This document shows, in pieces, positions 1 to 7,499 of a DNA stretch of 64,000 bases (the first letter of the stretch is position 1; each line of letters starts with the position of its first letter). The DNA is taken from assembly GCA_963795665.1 (NCBI GenBank), contig CAWCIP010000003.1, forward strand, positions 294,690 through 358,689, in the 5' to 3' direction. Under the pieces are notes generated by a model. That model worked only from the letters and a program-made list of their open reading frames with translations. It was not told the DNA's origin and made no database searches. A program made the translations under genes and the position numbers. The DNA is from DASUPK01 sp963795665. GTDB lineage: Bacteria; Actinomycetota; Thermoleophilia; Solirubrobacterales; 70-9.

Positions 1-93
1 GATTGCGGCCGCCGCGTCCGCGCCGGTCGCGCCGGGTTCGAGCTCGAGCTCGGAGTCGTCGGGCAGCTTGAGCTTCAGTTTCGCGGCGCTCAC
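1..93 (-). CDS. thrS: Threonyl-tRNA synthetase, N-terminal fragment
   Basis: Only the first 31 codons are in the window; the gene runs off the left edge. Starting from GTG at 93, the minus strand reads VSAAKLKLKLPDDSELELEP and continues with GATGADAAAAI. This fits the start of the TGS domain of threonyl-tRNA synthetase, a beta-strand followed by LPDGS-like and PGATxxDxAxxI elements. ThrS charges tRNA-Thr in the cytoplasm. Other TGS proteins (RelA, Obg-like) carry this fold internally, so the N-terminal position favours thrS. The gene is divergent from the secreted M23 protein, with about 80 bp between the starts. Confidence 0.6.
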   Translation of the reverse strand, partial: MSAAKLKLKLPDDSELELEPGATGADAAAAI

Positions 94-175
94 GCGGCAC
101 AGGCTAGTGGTGGGCGTTCACGCCCAGCTTGCAGGGATGCGCAACTTGCCCGCCGTACACCAGTTAGGAGAGCCA

Positions 176-1225
176 ATGGGTACGGGCAGACCCAGGTCTA
201 TGGCGCGCGCCCTCGTCGCGCTCGCATTCGTAGCGGTGGCAATGACGCCGGCCACCTCGGCATCCGCGGCACACAAAGGCAAGCACAGGGTGCACCGCTT
301 CGGCACGCGCCCCCTGGCTCGGGGTACCAAGGGCAAGGACGTCCGCTATCTGCAGCGCGCGCTGACCAGGCTCGGCGTAGCGACCTCGATCGATGGCGTC
401 TTCGGCAAGGGGACCTTCAGGAGCGTCGAGTCCCTCGAGCGGCAGCGCGGCTGGCCGGTGAACGGAGTCATCTCCAAGAAGGACGCGAAGCGGATCAAGA
501 AACTGCTCACCAAGCGCAGGGTGAGCGGTGGCTACTTCGTTGAGGGCTACGTCAACCCCACCCTCAACCTGACCGCTCGCAAGGCCGGCACCGCCAAGGT
601 CAAGGTGCTGAACGCGACGGGCGATCTCGTCGAGGCGATCTCGGTCAGCTTCGACGGCGCGGGCTCGCGCGGCGTCGCCTGGGATGGGACCACGCCCTCC
701 GGCATCGCCGCAGACGGCACCTACCAGCTGAGGCTCGCCGACCCCGGAACCACCAAGGCCACTGTCGCCGGCGGCCAGACCGAGCCCTTCGGGATGCACC
801 TGCACCAGTTCCCCGTCCCGGGCCCTCATACCTACGGCGGCCCGGACTCCCGCTTCGGCGCACCGCGCGCCGGCCATACCCATCAGGGCCAGGACCTGCC
901 CGCCGCCTGCGGCGAGAAGCTCTACGCCTTCGAGAGAGGAACGGTCCGGACCAACGCGTATCAGGCGGGCGGCGCCGGCTACTACATCGTCATCCACGGC
1001 ACGATCACCGGGACCGATGCCGTGTACATGCACCTGAAGGCGCCGAGCTGGGCGCCCGTCGGCGCCAATGTCGGTCCCGGGCAGCAGGTCGGCAAGGTCG
1101 GCGACACCGGCGATGCCGAGGGCTGCCACCTGCACTTCGAGCGCTGGAGCGCGCCGGGCTGGTACGTGGGTGGCGCGGCCTACGACCCGCTGCCCGAGCT
1201 GCAGTACTGGGACTCATACTCCTGA
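176..1225 (+). CDS. Secreted peptidoglycan-binding M23 metallopeptidase
   Basis: A 349-residue exported cell-wall hydrolase candidate. The ATG at 176 is chosen because AGGAG lies at 166-170 and because it opens a signal peptide (Arg-rich start, hydrophobic stretch, cleavage near TSASAAHK). The frame is open further upstream but lacks these signs. After the signal come a peptidoglycan-binding_1 repeat (GTKGKDVRYLQRAL...GVFGKGT), a FlgD/Ig-like beta region (WDGTTPSGIAADGTYQLRL) and a C-terminal LytM/M23 domain. The zinc-binding motifs are visible as GHTHQGQDL and HLHFE. M23 enzymes cut peptide cross-links in peptidoglycan. The next gene follows 3 bp downstream. Confidence 0.85.
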   Translation: MGTGRPRSMARALVALAFVAVAMTPATSASAAHKGKHRVHRFGTRPLARGTKGKDVRYLQRALTRLGVATSIDGVFGKGTFRSVESLERQRGWPVNGVISKKDAKRIKKLLTKRRVSGGYFVEGYVNPTLNLTARKAGTAKVKVLNATGDLVEAISVSFDGAGSRGVAWDGTTPSGIAADGTYQLRLADPGTTKATVAGGQTEPFGMHLHQFPVPGPHTYGGPDSRFGAPRAGHTHQGQDLPAACGEKLYAFERGTVRTNAYQAGGAGYYIVIHGTITGTDAVYMHLKAPSWAPVGANVGPGQQVGKVGDTGDAEGCHLHFERWSAPGWYVGGAAYDPLPELQYWDSYS

Positions 1226-1228
1226 CCC

Positions 1229-1837
1229 ATGCCAACCGGGGAGCAGGTCCGAGTCGCGACGCCCGCGGACGTGCCGGCGATCACCGAGACGATCTCCCTC
1301 GCCTTTCACGACGACCCGACCTGGAGCTGGGCCTTCCCGGACGATGGGCGAAGGCAGGAGCAGTATGCGGTCTGGTGGCGCTTTCTGATCGAGGCGGCGC
1401 TGCGGTTCGAGCATCCGGCCGTGTTCGTCAGCGAGGGGATCGAGGCGGCGGCCATCTGGCTGCCGCCGGGAGAGAGCGAGCTCTCCGCGGAGGATGAGGA
1501 GAGGGTGCCCGGGCTCGTGAGCGAGCTCGTCGGGGACCGCGCGGACGAGTTCATGAAGCTGCTGGACGGATTCGATCAGGTCCAGCCCACCGACCCGCCC
1601 CACTACTACTTGAGCCTGCTCGGCGTTCACGACCGGCACCGCGGGCAGGGCATCGGCATGCGCCTCCTGCGGGAGAACATCGCCAGGTTCGACCGCGAGG
1701 GCGTGCCGACCTATCTGGAGTCGAGCAACGCGATCAACAACCCTCGCTACGAGGGGCTCGGTTACCGCAAGGTCGGCGAGTTCAACACACCGGACGCCTC
1801 GGCGACGGTCACCGCCTACTGGCGGGACCCGAGCTAG
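1229..1837 (+). CDS. GNAT-family N-acetyltransferase
   Basis: A 202-residue protein with the GNAT layout: N-terminal VRVATPADVPAITETI, a central acidic region and the acetyl-CoA-binding motif A near residues 130-160 (LLGVHDRHRGQGIGMRLLRE, of the R/Q-x-x-G-x-G/A type). It ends with a YEGLGYRKVGEF strand typical of the fold. The substrate cannot be told. It starts 3 bp after the M23 gene stop and may be co-transcribed with it. Its 3' end overlaps the converging DUF1326 gene by 4 bp. Confidence 0.85.
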   Translation: MPTGEQVRVATPADVPAITETISLAFHDDPTWSWAFPDDGRRQEQYAVWWRFLIEAALRFEHPAVFVSEGIEAAAIWLPPGESELSAEDEERVPGLVSELVGDRADEFMKLLDGFDQVQPTDPPHYYLSLLGVHDRHRGQGIGMRLLRENIARFDREGVPTYLESSNAINNPRYEGLGYRKVGEFNTPDASATVTAYWRDPS

Positions 1838-2439
1838 CCCTTGTACTCGAAGGTCGATCCGTACCCGCAGACACCCGTGTAGCTGAAGGAGAGCTCGTCG
1901 TCCTGGACCACTAGCTCGTCGGCGACCAGCTCCTCGCCCATACGATCGTGGCCGGGTATGACGCAGGTGACGGTCTCCGCGCCGGCGTACCGGTCGCGAA
2001 TTCGCACGCTGATGAGGTCGCGGATCCGCAGTCGCTGGCGCCGGCGGGTGTGGTTGACGTCGATCTCGACCGGCCTGACCGCCAGCAGCTCACTGGGCTT
2101 CCACGCCCATGGGAAGTGAGTCTCCGCATCCCCTCCCAGGCGACCGGTCCAGATCCCCTCGAGCGCCTCCTGCCGGCTCTCATCGGTGCGCCCATCGAGA
2201 TAGAGGATCCAGCTCCAGGGCGAGCCCTCCTCGTCGTCGCTGTAGCGGATGGCCATCGCGACCGGCTCCCCCGCCAGATCGACGCCGTCGGCCTGGCCCT
2301 CGTCGATCACCCAGGAGAGGAGTCCCATGCATTCGCCATGCGTTGAGCGACCGCCCGCCGCGCCATCGATCCGGCGGCACGGGCAGATCGGGTCGCAGTT
2401 GCACGATTCGAAATAGCTTCCCGCGATCCGCCAACTCAC
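1834..2439 (-). CDS. DUF1326 domain protein
   Basis: A 201-residue protein recognised as DUF1326 by its N-terminal core: WRIAGSYFESCNCDPICPC, with three closely spaced cysteines, then a HGEC...GLLSWVIDEG segment and a C-terminal YTGVCGYGSTFEYKG. The function of the family is not established; the conserved cysteines suggest metal or redox chemistry. It lies directly downstream of the methyltransferase on the same strand (18 bp gap), so the two may share a transcript. Confidence 0.8.
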   Translation of the reverse strand: MSWRIAGSYFESCNCDPICPCRRIDGAAGGRSTHGECMGLLSWVIDEGQADGVDLAGEPVAMAIRYSDDEEGSPWSWILYLDGRTDESRQEALEGIWTGRLGGDAETHFPWAWKPSELLAVRPVEIDVNHTRRRQRLRIRDLISVRIRDRYAGAETVTCVIPGHDRMGEELVADELVVQDDELSFSYTGVCGYGSTFEYKG

Positions 2440-2457
2440 CGCGTCGTCCCCATGGGC

Positions 2458-3282
2458 TCAGGCTGGACGGCAGACCATGTAGTGCTGGATGTAGCGCTCC
2501 GGCGGGTGAATCGATTCGATCTCCCACCCGGTCTCGTCGAAGAGCTCGAGCGCGTAGTCGCGCTGATAGCGCGCCACCATCAACGGCTGGCCGGGAATCT
2601 CGTCCGAGAACCGAGGGTCGTGGTCACCGGCCTCGGAGTGGCGGCGCGCCTCCTCAACGGCCTCCGCCGTCCGCGCCCGGACCTCGGGGTCGTCGCTCTC
2701 GAGCCCGTCCCGAACCGCCTGGGCAAAGGGGCTCGGATGCTCGGGGTCCTCGAGGTAGAGCGAGAACAGCAGGGTCCCATCCGGCTTGATGTGGCGACGG
2801 AGCAGCCGCAGCATGGCCACGAAGTCGTCGGGCGCCAGGTGGGTGAACACCGAGAAGAGCGAGATGAGGTCGAACCGCACCGGCCCCGTCGGGAGGAGCT
2901 CGAAGCTTGCCAGCGGCGCACCCTCCGGGTTGTAGAGATCGTTGTGCGCGTTGAAGTGATGGAACTCGAACCTGGGGTCCGAGACATTCGCCTGGAGCCA
3001 GTCGATCACGTCCCGGGAGACATCGATCCCGGTGTAGCGGCCGATCGGCAGCGAATCGTCGATCAGCCTCTTGACGACCTTGGTCCCGCAGCCGACGTCG
3101 AGCAGCTCGATCTCCGAGAGATCGTCCTTGCCGGCCACCCGCGCGAGCAGATCGACCGTGAAGCGAGAGGACCGAAGCCAGTCCTCCCGGTCCGCGTAGG
3201 CTGCGCGCTCGAGGACCCTCGGAACCGGAAGCCCGCCGTCCGCCACGACCGCGGCCGGGTCTCGCGAAGATTCGTCAACCAT
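2458..3282 (-). CDS. Class I SAM-dependent methyltransferase
   Basis: A 274-residue methyltransferase. Motif I is LLDVGCGTK (about residues 60-68), followed by the acidic end of strand 2 (YTGIDVS), FDLISLFSVFTHL (motif IV region) and LKPDGTLLFS-like KPDGTLLFSLYLEDP. The substrate is unknown. The ATG at 3282 lies only 3 nt from the 3' end of the upstream tRNA-Val on the same strand, leaving no room for a ribosome site of its own. A GTG at codon 13 is an alternative start. Confidence 0.8.
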   Translation of the reverse strand: MVDESSRDPAAVVADGGLPVPRVLERAAYADREDWLRSSRFTVDLLARVAGKDDLSEIELLDVGCGTKVVKRLIDDSLPIGRYTGIDVSRDVIDWLQANVSDPRFEFHHFNAHNDLYNPEGAPLASFELLPTGPVRFDLISLFSVFTHLAPDDFVAMLRLLRRHIKPDGTLLFSLYLEDPEHPSPFAQAVRDGLESDDPEVRARTAEAVEEARRHSEAGDHDPRFSDEIPGQPLMVARYQRDYALELFDETGWEIESIHPPERYIQHYMVCRPA

Positions 3283-3285
3283 CGA

Positions 3286-3358
3286 TGGGCGCAGCTGGGC
3301 TCGAACCAGCGACCTCCAGCTTGTCGAGCTGGCGCTCTCCCAACTGAGCTATGCGCCC
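3286..3358 (-). tRNA. tRNA-Val (GAC)
   Basis: A 73-nt cloverleaf on the minus strand. The acceptor stem GGGCGCA pairs with TGCGCCC and the discriminator is A. The D-arm contains AGCTCAGTTGGGAGAGC, the anticodon stem CCAGC/GCTGG holds loop TCGACAA with anticodon GAC, and the T-arm contains GGTTCGAGCCC. CCA is not encoded. The methyltransferase ORF begins 3 nt after its 3' end. Confidence 0.95.
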
Positions 3359-3391
3359 GGGGGCGAGAAAGTTAGCAGCGGCCCGGTGACG

Positions 3392-4396
3392 CTAGGCGAC
3401 GGGCGCGGTGGGCGCCTGGACCGTCGCCGGCGCCTCCGGCAGAAGCCCCTTGGCGCGCATGGTGATCTTGAAGGTCTCGAGGGTGTCGTACTTCGGCTGC
3501 CAGTCGGTGGTCGACTTGAGCTTCTCGGTGGAGACGACCCACGGGTAGCGGATGAAGTCGAGGTTGCCGGCCGGCGCCTCGGTCCGCGGCACATGGAGCT
3601 TCCACATCGCTCCGTTGACGCGCTTCATCGCCTTCAGCGAGATGTTCCGGGTCTTCTTGCCGACCATCTCCGCTGCGCGGCTCCAGGTCATCAGGCCGTC
3701 GCCGGCGAGGTTGAACGCGCCGGCGTGCTTGCCGTCGAGGAGCGCGATCAGGGCGGAGACCACGTCGTCCTCGTGGACGAGCTGGAACTCCTCGTCGACG
3801 CCGTCCAGGATCGGGATGAAGGGGTTGTTGCCGAAGGCCCTGACGATGTAGTTGTCGACGCTCGGCCCGAAGACGATCGAGGGCCGCACGATGGTCATCA
3901 CGGCGTCGGGGTTCTCCAGGGCCCAGAGCTGGGCGATGCGGTCGGAGTCGGCCTTGTGCTTGGCGTAGGAGAAGTCCGGGGCCCCACGGACCGGCCAGTC
4001 CTCGGCGATCGGCTTCGGGTTGTCCGGGAAGGCGCCGTACGCGGTGGCCGAGGAGGTCTGGATCACCTGCTTGATCCCGGCGTCCTGGGCGGCCTGGAGG
4101 ACGGCCGCAGTGCCGTTCACGTCGACGTCGTACATCTTCGCCTCGTCGCGAATCGGGTTAAGCACGAAGGCGAAGTGCAGGACCGCGTCGATCTCGTGGC
4201 GCTCGAGCAGGTCGCGCATCTGCTTGCGGTCGCGGATGTCGGCCTTGACGAACTCGTGCTTCGGCCAGTTGCGAGGCGGCGGGCGGAGATCGACGTCGAC
4301 GATCTTCTCGGTCTCGTCCCGGCCGGACAGCTCGTCGGTCAGTCGGCCGCCGATGTAGCCGGAGCCGCCTGTGATCAGGTAGCGCACGGCCCGCAT
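3392..4396 (-). CDS. NAD-dependent epimerase/dehydratase (extended SDR)
   Basis: A 334-residue extended short-chain dehydrogenase/epimerase. It begins with a Rossmann loop (YLITGGSGYIGGRL, GxxGxxG), followed by acidic VDLRPP. The catalytic pair is visible in SYAKHKADS (Tyr-x3-Lys), with TSSATAYG supplying the Ser/Thr. Such proteins act on nucleotide sugars or related substrates, and the exact one cannot be read here. The C-terminus is Ala/Pro-rich. The 300-bp upstream region carries the hairpin-rich putative RNA on the opposite strand. Confidence 0.85.
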   Translation of the reverse strand: MRAVRYLITGGSGYIGGRLTDELSGRDETEKIVDVDLRPPPRNWPKHEFVKADIRDRKQMRDLLERHEIDAVLHFAFVLNPIRDEAKMYDVDVNGTAAVLQAAQDAGIKQVIQTSSATAYGAFPDNPKPIAEDWPVRGAPDFSYAKHKADSDRIAQLWALENPDAVMTIVRPSIVFGPSVDNYIVRAFGNNPFIPILDGVDEEFQLVHEDDVVSALIALLDGKHAGAFNLAGDGLMTWSRAAEMVGKKTRNISLKAMKRVNGAMWKLHVPRTEAPAGNLDFIRYPWVVSTEKLKSTTDWQPKYDTLETFKITMRAKGLLPEAPATVQAPTAPVA

Positions 4397-4514
4397 CCTA
4401 TCCTGGCTGGGCGGCCAATGTCTACGAGCATTCGCTCACCGACGAAGCCTCCCGAAAATTCAAAGAATCTTGCGGGATCCGGGGGGAAGTGCAACCTTCG
4501 GCGAAAGCCCGTGT

Positions 4515-4520
4515 TAGTGT
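4515..4520 (+). promoter_or_regulatory. Possible -10 element for the 4.5-kb RNA
   Basis: TAGTGT matches the actinobacterial TANNNT -10 pattern and sits about 7 nt before the first hairpin of the putative RNA. No convincing -35 is seen at the right distance, so the call rests on the -10 and on its position. Confidence 0.25.
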
Positions 4521-4522
4521 CT

Positions 4523-4660
4523 CTTGACAGGCTCAAGTCGCGGAGTTGAACCGCCGACATTGAGCCATAAGGCTTGAAGGACCGACGGGCCGGTGAAGGG
4601 GAATTTCGCCGGCGGCACGTCCTTTCGGATACAAAGGGCCCCCTCACCGGGGCCCTTTTC
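4523..4660 (+). ncRNA. Putative structured small RNA ending in a terminator
   Basis: In the 316-bp gap between the epimerase and the NfeD-like gene, the plus strand can fold into a chain of hairpins. These are CTTGA/TCAAG (4523-4537), AGCC/GGCT (4563-4574), and a two-part arm: AAGGAC/GTCCTT (4577-4582 with 4619-4624) enclosing a 9-bp helix (4589-4597 with 4605-4613). An intrinsic terminator at 4633-4659 closes the series. Both flanking genes lie on the minus strand, so a plus-strand product would be a stand-alone RNA. It does not match an RNA family I recognise. Read on the minus strand, the same hairpins could instead be a leader of the epimerase gene. Confidence 0.45.
4633..4659 (+). terminator. 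Intrinsic terminator
   Basis: A perfect 10-bp stem AAAGGGCCCC / GGGGCCCTTT with a 6-nt CTCACC loop, followed by one more T (four T in all). The minus strand has a weaker T3 tail, so it may also end transcripts of the NfeD-like gene. Confidence 0.75.
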
Positions 4661-4712
4661 CGTTCCGGCCGCATCCCCGCACCATCCGTGACATGAACCT
4701 CGCACTGAACCA

Positions 4713-5033
4713 TCACCCCGGCTCGACCTCGAGCGTCAGGCCGTGCACGCCGGTGATGGTCACTCGGTCCCCGATCTCCGCCCCGGCGCGGCACTCGGCG
4801 TGCCAGATCTCGCCCCGGAATCGAACCCGTCCGCGCGGATCGCAGGCCTCGATCACCTCGGCGGAGGATCCAGCCAGGGCCTCGACGCCGGTCGCGATCC
4901 GGTAGCGGCGCAGGAACCGGATCCAGAAGCCGACCTCGGCGACCTCGATCAGGGCCGCCACGGCCACCAGCGCCAGCCCCCACCCGGGCGGAAGTACCAA
5001 CAGGGCAAGCGCGATCGCACCGATCAGGAGCAC
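4713..5033 (-). CDS. NfeD-like membrane protein
   Basis: A 106-residue protein with two hydrophobic segments at the N-terminus (about residues 1-18 and 20-38). A soluble OB-type beta domain follows (EVIEACDPRGRVRFRGEIWHAEC...GDRVTITGVHGLTLEVEP), typical of the C-terminal domain of NfeD proteins. NfeD domains usually work with SPFH/stomatin proteins in membrane quality control, but no such partner is adjacent. It is shorter than full NfeD proteins and lacks the protease domain. Confidence 0.75.
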   Translation of the reverse strand: MLLIGAIALALLVLPPGWGLALVAVAALIEVAEVGFWIRFLRRYRIATGVEALAGSSAEVIEACDPRGRVRFRGEIWHAECRAGAEIGDRVTITGVHGLTLEVEPG

Positions 5034-5053
5034 CGCCCGATGCTACGAACGAT

Positions 5054-5257
5054 TCAGTCTGAGACGTCGCTGGGCTTCAGGGTCACGACGTGGGCCGGGT
5101 TGACCCCGACCGAACCATCGGTCCCGTGCTCCGTGAACCAGGCGAGACGCGATTGGCCTGATCGAGCAGCATCGGAGAGCATGCTCTCGACCTCGTCCAA
5201 CGTGCCCTCGACAGTGAAGACGTCGCCGTTCAACAGCCTGACTTCCGCGTAGTCCAC
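5054..5257 (-). CDS. Small conserved-type hypothetical protein
   Basis: A 67-residue acidic protein with no recognisable domain. It begins DYAEVRLLNGDVFTVEGTLDEVESML and ends in an extended hydrophilic tail. The amphipathic beta-beta-alpha look and the codon use match neighbouring genes, so it is probably real. It lies between tRNA-Cys and the NfeD-like gene on the same strand. No function is proposed. Confidence 0.55.
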   Translation of the reverse strand: MDYAEVRLLNGDVFTVEGTLDEVESMLSDAARSGQSRLAWFTEHGTDGSVGVNPAHVVTLKPSDVSD

Positions 5258-5298
5258 GGCGAGCCATGGTAGGCGGCCCGCCAGCGGGTGACTTACAG

Positions 5299-5369
5299 AG
5301 GCGCCTACCGGAATCGAACCGGTGTAAACGGCTTTGCAGGCCGCTGCGTAGCCACTCCGCCAAGGCGCC
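5299..5369 (-). tRNA. tRNA-Cys (GCA)
   Basis: A 71-nt cloverleaf. The acceptor GGCGCCT pairs with AGGCGCC and the discriminator is U, the tRNA-Cys identity base. The anticodon loop CTGCAAA gives GCA, and the T-arm contains GGTTCGATTCC. CCA is not encoded. Confidence 0.95.
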
Positions 5370-5401
5370 GGACTGGGAAGAGCCTAGCGACGGGCCCTGC
5401 C

Positions 5402-5911
5402 TCAATCCTGCCCACAGGCTCGGAATCCATACGCTCGGGCCCTCCCCGCGGCCCTGGCCGTCGCCGCGCCGATGCGCATCTGCAGCCTCCGAATCTCCGC
5501 GGCATCGAGATCGTCGTAGGCCCTGGCCCAGCTGTCGATCACACCGGCCTTGGCCCGGATCAGCGACAGGATCGAGCCCACCGTGGCGACGTCGGCGGGC
5601 GGCGGTTGCACGGCCTGAAGGTCATGGGCCTCCGCCCTCAGGTTGTCGCCCTCCTGACGAAGGAGCCCGGCAACCCGATGAGCCTTGCCCGCCGAGTCGA
5701 GACGGCCCAGGTCGATCGTCTGGCTCTCGAGATCTTCCCTTCGGGATTGGTGGTTCTTGCAGATGACATCCGCCAAGGCGACGTAGTCCGCCTTCGACGG
5801 TGGCTGCTCGTGCCGTTGAGTCTCGACCTGGGTCGCAGTCTTGGTGGAGTCCTCGCCGCAGCCGACGGCGAGGATCGCGACAAGGAGGACGAGCAGGGCC
5901 ACGCCTCGCAC
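5402..5911 (-). CDS. Putative lipoprotein with paired-Cys domain
   Basis: A 169-residue exported lipoprotein. The signal peptide MRGVALLVLLVAILAVGC carries a lipobox (LAVGC) for lipidation near residue 18. The mature part has a Thr/Gln-rich linker, then a helical domain beginning KADYVALADVICKNHQ and ending AYGFRACGQD, so two cysteines frame about 125 residues. The same layout (YIARADAICKQ ... FGFKACN) occurs in the broken lipoprotein near 55 kb, so this looks like a paralogous family. The function is unknown. Confidence 0.75.
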   Translation of the reverse strand: MRGVALLVLLVAILAVGCGEDSTKTATQVETQRHEQPPSKADYVALADVICKNHQSRREDLESQTIDLGRLDSAGKAHRVAGLLRQEGDNLRAEAHDLQAVQPPPADVATVGSILSLIRAKAGVIDSWARAYDDLDAAEIRRLQMRIGAATARAAGRARAYGFRACGQD

Positions 5912-5994
5912 CCACCCAAGCTAGCGGGGCCGGCGTCCCGGAATCGAAAAACGCCCCGGAGGCTTCATGCCCACGGGGCGAATGAGTCGAGGCA

Positions 5995-6068
5995 AGCGGC
6001 TGATGGGATTCGAACCCACGACCTTCTGCATGGCAAGCAGACGCTCTAGCCAACTGAGCTACAGCCGC
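5995..6068 (-). tRNA. tRNA-Gly (GCC)
   Basis: A 74-nt cloverleaf. The acceptor GCGGCTG pairs with CAGCCGC and the discriminator is T. The anticodon loop TTGCCAT gives GCC, and the T-arm contains GGGTTCGAATCCC. CCA is not encoded. Confidence 0.95.
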
Positions 6069-6178
6069 GCGAGGGAGCAGTATAGGCGCGGCCCAGGCAT
6101 GGCCATCTGCGTCCCGCCTCCCCACTTTTGGGTACAGTCCCTGTCGCTTGGGGTAACTATCCGATGAGGGGGCATTCC

Positions 6179-7021
6179 ATGCATCGAAAGGCTCTGACCG
6201 CGGCGATCGCCGTCGCCGCGATCTCTGTCGTTGCCATCGCGCCGTCCGCCGCTTCGGCGTGGGCGCCGGCGAGTACAGCGACCATCCATCCCGGCGTCCA
6301 GGTGTTCACGAACGGCGCGCAGTGCACCGCCAACTTCGTGTTCGAGGATGCCTCGAACGTCTACCTGGGCCAGGCGGCCCACTGCTCGGGCACCGGGTCG
6401 AGCACGGACACCAACGGCTGCACCTCGGGGTCCCTCCCGATCGGCACGCCGGTGGACGTCACCGGAGCAGGCCATCCGGGAACGCTCGTCTACAACTCGT
6501 GGCTCACCATGCAGTCGAAGGGGGAGACGGACGCCGACACCTGCGCGTTCAACGACCTCGCCCTGATCAAGCTGGATCCGGCTGACGTGGGGAGCGTCAA
6601 TCCATCCGTGCCGTCATTCGGAGGGCCGACGGGCGTCGGCTCCTGGGGCGATGCCGGCTCGACGGTCTACACGTACGGCAACTCCGAGCTGCGCGGCGGG
6701 GTCACCGCGCTCAGCCCGAAGCAGGGCGTCGTCGTGCAGAACGCGGCCAGCGGCTGGAGCCATGACGTCTACACCGTCAGCCCCGGCATCCCCGGCGACT
6801 CCGGCAGCGGGTTCATGAACGCGACCGGCGGAGCGATCGGGATCCTCAGCACGGTCCAGCTCGCGCCCCTGGCGGGCTCGAACGGCGTCGGCGACCTCCC
6901 CAAGGAGATCGCCTACCTGCACGCCAACGGACCGGGATTCTCCGGGGTCAACCTGGTGCCCGGGACCGAGCCGTTCAACGGCAACGTGGTTCAGGCGGCC
7001 CTGAAGGGCGTCGGCCTCTAG
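6179..7021 (+). CDS. Secreted trypsin-like serine protease
   Basis: A 280-residue exported protein. The ATG at 6179 is chosen for GAGGGGG at 6165-6171 and a clear signal peptide ending near SAASAWAP. The S1 triad is readable: His68 in LGQAAHC, Asp126 in FNDLALIKL and Ser208 in GIPGDSGSGF. Four cysteines (QCTANF, AAHCSG, NGCTSG, DTCAF) could form disulfides outside the cell. The domain is compact, with no C-terminal PDZ. A strong terminator follows. Confidence 0.85.
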   Translation: MHRKALTAAIAVAAISVVAIAPSAASAWAPASTATIHPGVQVFTNGAQCTANFVFEDASNVYLGQAAHCSGTGSSTDTNGCTSGSLPIGTPVDVTGAGHPGTLVYNSWLTMQSKGETDADTCAFNDLALIKLDPADVGSVNPSVPSFGGPTGVGSWGDAGSTVYTYGNSELRGGVTALSPKQGVVVQNAASGWSHDVYTVSPGIPGDSGSGFMNATGGAIGILSTVQLAPLAGSNGVGDLPKEIAYLHANGPGFSGVNLVPGTEPFNGNVVQAALKGVGL

Positions 7022-7044
7022 AGACGGAGAACAAGCGAGGCTGG

Positions 7045-7077
7045 AAAGGCCGGGCTGAGGGGCCCGGCCTTTTCATT
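7045..7077. terminator. Bidirectional intrinsic terminator
   Basis: AAAGGCCGGGC pairs with GCCCGGCCTTT around a TGAGGG loop, followed by TTTTCATTT on the plus strand; an A-rich start gives a T-tail on the minus strand. It lies between the converging serine protease and RNase H-like genes and overlaps the stop codon of the latter. Confidence 0.8.
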
Positions 7078-7468
7078 TGTCGAGGGCCTCGTTGAGGAGG
7101 TCGTCGGCGCGGGTGTTCTCCTCGCGCTTGACGTGCCGAATCGACCACGTGCTCAGGCCCCGGAGCGCGTCCCTGGCCTTGGTGTGCAGCGGGCGGAGGT
7201 GCTCCTGCTTGACCTTCCAGTTGCCCTTCACCTGCTCGACGATCAGCTTCGAGTCCCCCACGAACTCGACCTCGTCGGCGCCGAGCTCCTTGGCGAGGTC
7301 GATCCCGAGCAGGAGGGCGCGGTACTCCGCCACGTTGTTGGTGGCCTCACCGATCGTCTTGCTCCTCTCGGCGAGCACCCCGCCGGATGGATCGGTTGCG
7401 ACGGCGGCCACGGCCGCCGGTCCCGGATTGCCCCTGCTGCCGCCATCCACGTTGACGACCACCTTCAT
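7073..7468 (-). CDS. RNase HI-like protein
   Basis: A 131-residue type 1 RNase H fold. All four acidic catalytic positions are visible: Asp8 in VNVDGGSRGNPG, Glu48 in NNVAEYRALL, Asp72 in FVGDSKLIV and Asp122 in ENTRADDLLN. This compact form without the basic protrusion is common in actinobacteria and archaea, often fused to CobC-like phosphatase; here it stands alone. It should cut RNA in RNA-DNA hybrids. RNase HII (rnhB) is also in the window. Confidence 0.85.
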   Translation of the reverse strand: MKVVVNVDGGSRGNPGPAAVAAVATDPSGGVLAERSKTIGEATNNVAEYRALLLGIDLAKELGADEVEFVGDSKLIVEQVKGNWKVKQEHLRPLHTKARDALRGLSTWSIRHVKREENTRADDLLNEALDK

Positions 7469-7499
7469 GATCAGCGCCGCAAACTACAGCGGCGCTGTG

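Noticed and set aside
164..1135. Long minus-strand ORF of 323 codons opposite the M23 gene
   Set aside because: It is a composition shadow: Gly/Arg/Ala-rich with no domain, while the plus-strand frame has a signal peptide and zinc motifs.
4524..4529. TTGACA as a -35 box
   Set aside because: No acceptable -10 occurs 16-19 nt downstream (TGAACC-type sequence), and the hexamer is inside the first hairpin of the putative RNA.
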